Positions 1 to 5,444 of a DNA stretch of 5,862 nucleotides are shown in pieces. Source of the DNA: Candidatus Anoxychlamydiales bacterium (GTDB lineage Bacteria > Chlamydiota > Chlamydiia > Chlamydiales > SM23-39). The stretch lies in assembly GCA_011064905.1 (NCBI GenBank), contig JAAKFW010000103.1, positions 1-5,862 on the forward strand, read 5' to 3'. The stretch's first letter is position 1. Each line of letters starts with the position of its first letter. The notes under the pieces were generated by a model that was not told the origin of the DNA, did not search any database, and saw nothing but the letters and a program-made list of their open reading frames with translations. The position numbers and the translations under genes were made by a program.

Positions 1-515
1 GCTACCCAAAATAGAACCGTGTTTCCAAGGGCGTAGCCCATATTATTATATCTATCGTTATTTGGATTTGATAAATATTTATAAGATTGTGCTGGAAGTA
101 CTTTTATACCATCATATGCTGATTTAAAAGTTTTTGTAGCATTTTCTATATTAAAAACAGTATTTACAAAATCCCAAATATTTTGAGAAGTTGTATCCAT
201 GCGAATAGCTCTAGGGGCAGGGCTAGAGTCCGCTAGAGGAGGGGAGAGTATAGGTGTAGGTGAGCTAGGGGTATCAGCTCTTATTGGCGACTTGTCTTTG
301 TAAAATAATTTAACATATAAAGTTTTTGAAAGATCCATTGTTAAGGTTACAATAAAAGCGAGGAAAACAGTAAAAAAGATTAGAGCGCATTTTGCAATTA
401 TTGTTGCCCTTGAGTCTAATTCACGATTGGGTATTAAAAATTTATTCGTATATTCTAAAGTTTTTACAAAATCTTTATTTACAGAATCAGGTGATGATTT
501 TCTAGTAGCTGTCAT
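1..515 (-). CDS. Unrecognised single-pass membrane protein, N-terminal part (runs off the left edge)
   Basis: An open frame reads leftward from an ATG at 515-513 to the window edge without a stop (171 complete codons). The start is supported by a strong GGAGG ribosome binding site at 524-520. The N-terminal ~36 residues are polar and probably cytoplasmic. Residues about 37-59 are a strongly hydrophobic helix (core ALIFFTVFLAFIVTL), best read as a membrane anchor or uncleaved signal anchor. Residues 83-101 form a linker with seven prolines (motifs SPTP, SPPL, SPAP). The rest is an Asn/Tyr-rich region, probably outside the cytoplasm. Near the cut edge GNTVLFWVA could begin a second membrane segment. 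I do not recognise the family. The gene is divergent from the suf operon, so shared function is not implied. The linker DNA is far richer in G+C than its surroundings. That this is a real gene is likely; its function is unknown. Confidence 0.75.
   Translation of the reverse strand, partial: MTATRKSSPDSVNKDFVKTLEYTNKFLIPNRELDSRATIIAKCALIFFTVFLAFIVTLTMDLSKTLYVKLFYKDKSPIRADTPSSPTPILSPPLADSSPAPRAIRMDTTSQNIWDFVNTVFNIENATKTFKSAYDGIKVLPAQSYKYLSNPNNDRYNNMGYALGNTVLFWV
213..269 (-). repeat. Low-complexity proline-rich linker with short repeats and high G+C
   Basis: This segment encodes residues 83-101 of the leftward protein, where 7 of 19 residues are proline and most others are Ser, Ala or Thr. At DNA level the heptamer GCTAGAG occurs twice on the + strand (222-228 and 232-238, a 10-base period), and related CTAGGGG strings occur at 211-217 and 265-271. 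Counting bases 211-270 gives 36 G or C of 60, about 60 percent, in an otherwise very AT-rich window. Repeat expansion of a flexible spacer is the likely explanation. Confidence 0.5.
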
Positions 516-524
516 ATTACCTCC
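516..524 (-). promoter_or_regulatory. Ribosome binding site of the leftward gene
   Basis: Read on the - strand, GGAGG (524-520) lies four bases before the ATG at 515-513. It is the best Shine-Dalgarno match in the window and fixes the start of the leftward gene. Confidence 0.7.
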
Positions 525-539
525 AAAATTTGAGATTAG

Positions 540-568
540 ATATTATATTTCAAAAAAAAAAATATCAA
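540..568 (-). promoter_or_regulatory. Probable sigma-70-type promoter of the leftward gene with a homopolymer in the spacer
   Basis: On the - strand, TTGATA (568-563, five of six matches to TTGACA) is followed by eleven Ts (562-552), then GAAA, then a perfect TATAAT (547-542). The spacer to TATAAT is 15 nt, short of the usual 17. An alternative -10, TAATAT (545-540), gives exactly 17. Transcription would start around 530-535, leaving a short leader with the GGAGG site. This rests on consensus matching only, in AT-rich DNA where chance matches are common. Confidence 0.45.
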
Positions 569-597
569 GTCTTTTTTATATATAGGTAAAAATATAT

Positions 598-631
598 TTG
601 ACGTTGGTCCTAACAACTGATGGAGCTGACA
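598..631. promoter_or_regulatory. GC-richer segment with imperfect dyad, candidate operator
   Basis: Sixteen of these 34 bases are G or C, against a nearly pure A/T background on both sides. It contains an imperfect dyad, GTTGGTCCTAAC (603-614), where outer GTT/AAC and an inner G/C pair match. It also has TTGACG at 598 and CTGACA at 626, both like -35 hexamers. A regulator site between two divergent promoters would fit. No known SUF regulator motif (IscR, RirA, Irr or Fur type) is clearly matched, so this stays tentative. Confidence 0.25.
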
Positions 632-682
632 TTTATATAATAATTGTTTTTAAACTATATAATAAAAATTATGTTTTATAAT
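626..682 (+). promoter_or_regulatory. Likely promoter zone of the suf operon, exact elements unresolved
   Basis: CTGACA at 626-631 is a five-of-six match to the -35 consensus. Perfect TATAAT hexamers stand at 636-641, 658-663 and 677-682. None of the three is at 16-18 nt from CTGACA or from another good -35. At that distance from CTGACA there is only TTTAAA (649-654, spacer 17); TAAACT (651-656) would need a 19-nt spacer. The operon must be transcribed from upstream of 807 and this zone is the best candidate, but the exact start cannot be chosen by eye. Confidence 0.3.
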
Positions 683-737
683 AAAATCCTTATTAAAAAA
701 GTATAAAATCTGCTAAACTTCCAAACATAAAAAAACA

Positions 738-797
738 GCTTTCTTAAAAATATTGTTTTGTAAGATTAAAGCGCTCAAAAGTTTTTTTTAGCTTTAA
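738..797 (+). promoter_or_regulatory. sufB leader with two mutually exclusive predicted hairpins
   Basis: Hairpin 1: bases 738-750 (GCTTTCTTAAAAA) can pair with 756-772 through 13 base pairs, with a 3-nt bulge (765-767), a 1-nt bulge (760) and a 5-nt loop. Hairpin 2: TTAAAGC (766-772) pairs perfectly with GCTTTAA (791-797), and A777-A780 can pair inside with T786-T789. Both need AAAGC at 768-772, so only one can form. Hairpin 2 ends directly beside the sufB ribosome binding site. Neither is followed at once by a T run, so neither looks like a terminator. Folding was done by eye; regulation is inference, and A/T-rich leaders form such pairs by chance. Confidence 0.35.
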
Positions 798-803
798 AGG
801 GGA
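798..803 (+). promoter_or_regulatory. sufB ribosome binding site
   Basis: AGGGGA precedes the sufB ATG (807) by three bases, a rather close spacing. It supports this ATG as the start and lies immediately after the predicted leader hairpin. Confidence 0.6.
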
Positions 804-806
804 AGA

Positions 807-2243
807 ATGAAAGATAGATCTTTTGAATCAGCAATTGAAGATTATAAATATGGTTTTGTAACTAATATTGAATCTGAAAAAGCTCCAAAAGGGTTAAATG
901 AAGATATAATTAAATTGATCTCTTCTAAAAAAAATGAACCCAAGTGGATGCTTGATTTGAGGTTAAAAGCATATGATCATTTTAAAACTCTAAAAGAGCC
1001 TAGTTGGGGATATGTAAATTATCCTAAGATTGATTATCAAGATATTCATTACTATTCAGAGCCGAAGCAAAAAAAGAGTTTAAGTGATTTATCTGAGGTG
1101 GATCCAAAACTTTTAGAAACTTATGAGAAACTAGGAATTCCTTTAACTGAGCAAAAAAAACTATCAAACGTTGCTGTTGATGCTGTTTTTGATAGTGTAT
1201 CTGTTGCTACAACTTTTAAAGATAAACTAAAAAAGATGGGGATAATTTTTTGTCCAATGTCTGAAGCAATTAGAGAGCATTCTGATTTAGTAAAAAAATA
1301 TCTAGGCTCTGTTGTTCCAAAAGGTGATAACTATTTTGCATGTTTAAATTCAGCAGTATTTACAGAGGGATCCTTTGTGTACGTACCAAAAAATGTAAAA
1401 TGCCCGATGGAGCTATCAACTTATTTTAGAATAAACGAAGCTAATACCGGGCAATTTGAAAGAACTTTAATAATTGCTGATACGGGATCCTATGTAAGTT
1501 ATTTGGAAGGATGCACAGCTCCTAAAAGAGATGAGAATCAACTACATGCTGCTGTTGTTGAGCTTGTAGCGCTCGATGATGCAACAATTAAATATTCAAC
1601 AGTACAAAATTGGTATCCGGGTGATAAAAATGGCGTTGGTGGAATTTATAATTTTGTAACTAAAAGAGGAGCTTGTTTAGGTAAAAACTCTAAAATATCA
1701 TGGACGCAAGTGGAAACAGGATCTTCTATTACTTGGAAATATCCGAGTTGTATTTTAAGAGGAGATAATTCAATAGGGGAGTTTTACTCTGTTGCAATTT
1801 CTAATAATTATCAGCAAGCAGACACTGGTTCTAAAATGATACATTTAGGTAAAAATACTTCTTCTACGATTATTTCTAAGGGGATTTCTCTAGGACATGG
1901 AAAAAATACATATAGAGGTTTAGTAAAGATTGCGCCAAATGCAGATAATTCCAGAAATTTTACTCAGTGCGATTCACTTCTTATTGGAGATGAATCAGAA
2001 GCTAATACTATTCCAAATATTGAAACGAGAAATTTATCCGCTTTAGTTGAACATGAAGCGACCACATCAAAAATTAGTGATGAGCAGTTATTTTATTGCA
2101 TGCAAAGAGCAATGAGTCAAGAAAACGCTATTTCAATGATAGTAAATGGTTTTTGTAAAAAAGTTTTAAATGAACTTCCTTTAGAGTTTTCTGTAGAGGC
2201 TCAAAAGTTGTTGTCTATAAGTTTAGAAGGAAGTGTTGGATAA
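807..2243 (+). CDS. sufB: Fe-S cluster assembly scaffold protein SufB
   Basis: SufB is the core scaffold of the cytoplasmic SufBCD complex, where sulfur from SufS and iron are assembled into a cluster. The 478 residues match the family over the full length, close to the 495 of E. coli SufB. The N-terminal part has EDYKYGFVTNIES and VNYPKIDYQDI. The beta-helix core carries LNSAVFTEGSFVYVPK (180-195), CPMELSTYFRIN, NTGQFERTLIIADTGSYVSYLEGC, YSTVQNWYPGD and GHGKNTYRG. Cys388 (in TQCDS) and Glu417 (in VEHEATTS) correspond to E. coli Cys405 and Glu434, residues known to matter for cluster building. Cys236 (LEGCTAP) appears to match the proposed sulfur acceptor Cys254. The C-terminal helices (MIVNGFCKKVLNELPLEF, then SLEGSVG) bind SufC in known complexes. 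No key residue is missing. It is the first gene of the operon, 18 nt before sufC. Alphaproteobacterial versions are the closest I recall. Confidence 0.97.
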   Translation: MKDRSFESAIEDYKYGFVTNIESEKAPKGLNEDIIKLISSKKNEPKWMLDLRLKAYDHFKTLKEPSWGYVNYPKIDYQDIHYYSEPKQKKSLSDLSEVDPKLLETYEKLGIPLTEQKKLSNVAVDAVFDSVSVATTFKDKLKKMGIIFCPMSEAIREHSDLVKKYLGSVVPKGDNYFACLNSAVFTEGSFVYVPKNVKCPMELSTYFRINEANTGQFERTLIIADTGSYVSYLEGCTAPKRDENQLHAAVVELVALDDATIKYSTVQNWYPGDKNGVGGIYNFVTKRGACLGKNSKISWTQVETGSSITWKYPSCILRGDNSIGEFYSVAISNNYQQADTGSKMIHLGKNTSSTIISKGISLGHGKNTYRGLVKIAPNADNSRNFTQCDSLLIGDESEANTIPNIETRNLSALVEHEATTSKISDEQLFYCMQRAMSQENAISMIVNGFCKKVLNELPLEFSVEAQKLLSISLEGSVG

Positions 2244-2261
2244 TTTTTTAAAGGTTAAAAA

Positions 2262-3008
2262 ATGAATTTATTAGAAATTAAAGATTTAAAAGTTTCTGTG
2301 AAAGATAAAGTTATTTTAGATGGTTTTAATTTAGAGATTAAACCGGGAAAAGTTCATGTTATAATGGGACCGAATGGCTCTGGAAAAAGCACTTTATCTA
2401 ATATTATATGTGGTAAAAGTGGATATGTTATTGAAAATGGAGATATAAATTATGAAAGTAATAATCTATTGGATTTATCGATAGATGAAAGAGCCGCTAA
2501 AGGCATTTTTTTAGCTTTTCAGCATCCTATTGAAATCCCTGGGGTAAATAGTTTAAATTTCATCAAAGAATCGATAAATTCCATTAGAAAAAACAAAAAT
2601 GAAAAACCATTTGATACTTTAGAATTTTTAAACCTTATAAAAGAGAAACAAAAAAGCTTAGAGATTAAAGATAGCTTTCTAAAAAGAGATGTTAATGTTG
2701 GGTTTTCAGGAGGGGAGAAGAAAAGATTTGATATACTTCATATGCTTATGTTAGATCCAAAACTAGTAATATTAGATGAGATAGATTCTGGATTAGATAT
2801 CGATGCTCTAAAACTTGTCTCAGAGGTAGTAAATAAATTTAAAGACTCAAACAAAGCTTTTTTAATCATCACACATTATCAAAGATTACTCGATTACATA
2901 AAACCCGATTTTATACATATCATGCAAAATGGAAAGATTGTGGCCTCTGGTGACAAAAGTTTTGCTCATTTGTTAGAAAAAGAGGGCTACAGCGCTTTTG
3001 GGAAATAA
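2262..3008 (+). CDS. sufC: Fe-S cluster assembly ATPase SufC
   Basis: SufC is the soluble ABC-type ATPase of the SufBCD complex. It has no membrane partner, and ATP binding by the SufC pair drives the shape change in SufB-SufD that allows cluster formation. At 248 residues it has the usual length. All nucleotide-binding elements are present: Walker A GPNGSGKST (36-44), Q-loop Gln87 in AFQHPIEIPGV, signature FSGGEKKR (148-155), Walker B LVILDEID (168-175) with catalytic Glu173, D-loop SGLD (176-179) and H-loop His205 in ITHYQRLLDYI. The SufC-typical DSGLDIDAL stretch separates it from transporter ATPases. A modest ribosome binding site, AAAGG at 2250-2254, precedes the ATG by seven bases. It follows sufB by 18 nt and precedes sufD by 4 nt, so co-transcription is expected. 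Confidence 0.97.
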   Translation: MNLLEIKDLKVSVKDKVILDGFNLEIKPGKVHVIMGPNGSGKSTLSNIICGKSGYVIENGDINYESNNLLDLSIDERAAKGIFLAFQHPIEIPGVNSLNFIKESINSIRKNKNEKPFDTLEFLNLIKEKQKSLEIKDSFLKRDVNVGFSGGEKKRFDILHMLMLDPKLVILDEIDSGLDIDALKLVSEVVNKFKDSNKAFLIITHYQRLLDYIKPDFIHIMQNGKIVASGDKSFAHLLEKEGYSAFGK

Positions 3009-3012
3009 TTTT

Positions 3013-4209
3013 ATGAGTGAAAAATTAGAAAATTTAATCTCTTTTGTTAAAAACAAAAAATCTTGGCAATATTTTTTAAATAAAAATTTTCCATCTAACA
3101 AAGTAGAAGAGTATAAATATTTAGATCTTAGATTTTTATCAAACTTTGATCTAAAGCCGATAGAAGATAATCTAAATACAAGTCAATTAGATATAAATTT
3201 ATTAAAAAGATTGGTTTTTGATGAAAAAGAGTTTTATAATTTTGTTTTTATAAATGGAAAATTTTTAGAAAATCTTTCAAACCTTCCCAAAACTCTTAAA
3301 ATTAATAAGCTTCAAAATAGATCTTCTGAAAATGAAAAAATAGCTTTAAAAAATTTAAATCTAGCTTTTAGTGAAAAAATTTTAGAATTTAATTTCACTG
3401 AAAGTTTAAAAAAACCTATAGCTTTTGTACATATAAATGCAAGGTTAGATGAAAAAGTAAATGAAAAATCTATTTATTCAAATTATAGAGTCTCTCTTTT
3501 TAAAGATGTGAAAATTTCTATGATAGATAAGTTTGTGAATTATGAGAAAAATGATTTTTTCAATAACAATATAATTGATATTTTTTTAGATGAAAATGCT
3601 TATCTGGATCATAATATATTGCAAGAGTCTGAAGATAATTTGCAGTTTAATCATTATAAAGTAGATTTAGAGACTAAAGCTATTTATAGAGGTTTTTTAT
3701 TAAATCAAAAAAGTAAAATTTCAAGGTTTGACTTTGAAATAAACCTAAATAAAATCGATTCTGATGCTCAAATAAATGGTATATATCTAGGTGAAAAAGA
3801 TCAGATTTTGGATCACTATATCAAAACAAATCACAGCTTTAAAAACACTCTAAGCTCTCATTATTTAAAAGGAATTTTAAAAGATCGATCAAAAGGGATT
3901 TTTTATGCATCTACAATTGCTAAAAAAGGTGTCAAAAAAATTGTAGCAAAGCAGCTAAATAAAAATATCTTACTAGATAATGAATCTTCTTGCTTTTCAA
4001 GGCCGGAGCTTTGGATAAAAGCAGATGATGTGAAATGCTCACATGGATCTACAACTGGACAGTTAGATTTAGATGCGATATTTTATCTTCAAACAAGAGG
4101 GTTTAGTTTTGATGCGGCAAAAGAGGTTTTATTAAAGGCTTTTACAGATGAGATTTTTGAGATGATAATAGATGAAAATATAAAAAAAATAATTAAAGAA
4201 AAAATATAA
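3013..4209 (+). CDS. sufD: Fe-S cluster assembly protein SufD
   Basis: SufD is the SufB paralogue that pairs with SufB and one SufC subunit in the scaffold complex, and is linked to iron entry. From the ATG at 3013 it has 398 residues, within the family range. The N-terminal half is Lys/Asn/Phe-rich and poorly conserved, as usual for SufD. The C-terminal part is diagnostic: HYIKTNHS, SSHYLKGILKDRSKGIFYAS, then SRPELWIKADDVKCSHGSTTGQLD. His344, with Cys342 in KCSHGS, matches E. coli His360 and Cys358, the SufD side of the proposed cluster site. I chose ATG 3013, four bases after the sufC stop, over an in-frame TTG at 2998 that would overlap sufC by 11 nt; GGGA at 3000-3003 is a weak ribosome binding site for the ATG. 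sufS follows after 5 nt. Confidence 0.94.
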   Translation: MSEKLENLISFVKNKKSWQYFLNKNFPSNKVEEYKYLDLRFLSNFDLKPIEDNLNTSQLDINLLKRLVFDEKEFYNFVFINGKFLENLSNLPKTLKINKLQNRSSENEKIALKNLNLAFSEKILEFNFTESLKKPIAFVHINARLDEKVNEKSIYSNYRVSLFKDVKISMIDKFVNYEKNDFFNNNIIDIFLDENAYLDHNILQESEDNLQFNHYKVDLETKAIYRGFLLNQKSKISRFDFEINLNKIDSDAQINGIYLGEKDQILDHYIKTNHSFKNTLSSHYLKGILKDRSKGIFYASTIAKKGVKKIVAKQLNKNILLDNESSCFSRPELWIKADDVKCSHGSTTGQLDLDAIFYLQTRGFSFDAAKEVLLKAFTDEIFEMIIDENIKKIIKEKI

Positions 4210-4214
4210 AAAAA

Positions 4215-5444
4215 ATGAAAAATATTAAAAAAGATTTTCCAATATTTAAATATAACCCTAATTTAGTATTCTTGGATTCTGCAGCTAGTGCACAAAAACC
4301 CCAGGTCGTTATAGATTCTGAAATGGAATTTCAGAGTAAATACTACGCTAATATCCATAGAGGGATTTATGACTTAAGTGCTAAATCAACATCTCTATAT
4401 GATGAAGCTAGAAACTCTGTAAAAGAATTTATAAATGCAGAATATTTTGAAGAGATAATTTTTACAAAAAATGCAACCGAGAGCATTAACTTAGTTGCTA
4501 CAACTCTAGCAAAAGACTATTTTCAAGACTCTGATGAGATTATTATAACTAATCTAGAGCATCATGCAAATATTGTTCCATGGCAGTTAATTCAAAAATT
4601 TAAAAAGATTAAGATAAAAGTTATTCCAATCGATGATGATGGTAATATCGATATGGATGCATATAAAGCTTTATTTACAGATAAAACAAAACTAGTATCT
4701 ATTACTCATGTATCAAATGTTTTGGGTAATATTTTGCCTGTAAAAGAGATTATATCTTTTGCAAAGAAAAAAAATGTTTTAACTCTCGTAGATGGCTGCC
4801 AAGCTGTTAATAGTTTTAAAGTAGATGTTCAGGATTTAAATACTGATTTTTATGTCTTTTCCGCTCATAAACTATATGGCCCGACTGGCATTGGTGTTTT
4901 ATATGGAAAAAAAGAGATTTTAGAGAAGATTCCTCCTTATCAAGGAGGAGGAGACATGATATCAAGTGTTAAATTTTCTAAAACAGAATATAACACTCTT
5001 CCATATAAGTTTGAAGCGGGGACGCCTCCTTTTGTTCAGGCATATGGTCTTAAAAAAGCAATAGAGTATCTAAAAGATATCGGCATGGAAAATATATATA
5101 AACACAGCCAGGATCTTTTGAATTATGCAAAAAAAAGATTGTTAGAAGAATTTCAAGACGATATCAAAATTTTTGGGGATGTTAAAAATAAAGTTGGAAT
5201 TATATCTTTTATTTTAAAAGATAAAAAATCTAATATAGATATAATACACCCACATGATATAGCAACCCTATTAGATGAAGCAAATATTGCAATTAGAACA
5301 GGTCATCACTGCGCTGAACCACTAATGAGAAGACTAAAAATACCTGCAACTTGTAGAATGTCGTTTGGAATATATAATGATTTTGAAGACATTGATAAAT
5401 TTGTAAATAAATTAAAAAGTATACAAAAATTTTTTAGAAGATGA
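4215..5444 (+). CDS. sufS: Cysteine desulfurase SufS (group II, PLP-dependent)
   Basis: SufS converts L-cysteine to L-alanine and holds the sulfur as a persulfide for delivery to the scaffold. The 409 residues match class V aminotransferase-fold desulfurases of the SufS/CsdA group. Visible elements are FLDSAASAQKPQ (19-30), HRGIYDLS (48-55), NATESINLVA, HHAN (116-119, PLP-stacking His), THVSNVLGN, LVDGCQAV with PLP-binding Asp193, SAHKLYGPTGIGVLYG with Schiff-base Lys219, the PYQGGGDMI and EAGTPP loops, and RTGHHCAEPLM with the active Cys366. The RTGHHC form is typical of group II enzymes. Cys195, in DGCQ, replaces the Ala I recall in E. coli SufS. No Shine-Dalgarno sequence precedes the ATG, only A-rich DNA, so translation may be coupled to sufD five bases upstream. 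The stop overlaps the sufU start (ATGA). Confidence 0.96.
   Translation: MKNIKKDFPIFKYNPNLVFLDSAASAQKPQVVIDSEMEFQSKYYANIHRGIYDLSAKSTSLYDEARNSVKEFINAEYFEEIIFTKNATESINLVATTLAKDYFQDSDEIIITNLEHHANIVPWQLIQKFKKIKIKVIPIDDDGNIDMDAYKALFTDKTKLVSITHVSNVLGNILPVKEIISFAKKKNVLTLVDGCQAVNSFKVDVQDLNTDFYVFSAHKLYGPTGIGVLYGKKEILEKIPPYQGGGDMISSVKFSKTEYNTLPYKFEAGTPPFVQAYGLKKAIEYLKDIGMENIYKHSQDLLNYAKKRLLEEFQDDIKIFGDVKNKVGIISFILKDKKSNIDIIHPHDIATLLDEANIAIRTGHHCAEPLMRRLKIPATCRMSFGIYNDFEDIDKFVNKLKSIQKFFRR

Larger units (their letters stand above)
516..806. other. Divergent intergenic region between the leftward gene and sufB
   Basis: These 291 bases separate two divergent genes, so both promoters should lie here and no terminator is expected. 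I see a promoter-like pair for the leftward gene, a relatively GC-rich segment at 598-631, three perfect TATAAT hexamers on the + strand (636-641, 658-663, 677-682) and a hairpin-forming leader at 738-797. Short ATG frames at 620 (6 codons) and 671 (11 codons) lack ribosome binding sites and are not called genes. No tRNA, other RNA gene or mobile-element end was seen. Confidence 0.6.

Noticed and set aside
214..271. Possible G-quadruplex on the + strand (G runs at 214-217, 220-222, 241-244, 268-271)
   Set aside because: Two of the loops would be 18 and 23 bases, far longer than in ordinary quadruplexes; the G richness is explained by proline codons on the opposite strand.
598..626. TTGACG at 598-603 as the -35 of the suf promoter
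   Set aside because: The correctly spaced position (621-626) reads TGGAGC, which is not a -10 element, and the nearest TATAAT is 32 bases away.
620..706. Short + strand frames in the sufB leader region, starting at ATG 620 (6 codons) and ATG 671 (11 codons)
   Set aside because: Neither has a ribosome binding site and such tiny frames are expected by chance; a leader peptide is not supported.
766..797. Intrinsic terminator upstream of sufB, from the 7-bp inverted repeat and the T8 run
   Set aside because: The T run (782-789) lies inside the hairpin, not after it, and what follows 797 is the G-rich ribosome binding site. Divergent genes also need no terminator here.
2998..3012. Upstream TTG start for sufD, overlapping sufC by 11 nt and adding five residues (MGNNF)
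   Set aside because: An ATG at 3013 starts a normal SufD N-terminus four bases after the sufC stop; the added residues match nothing in the family and TTG is a weaker start.
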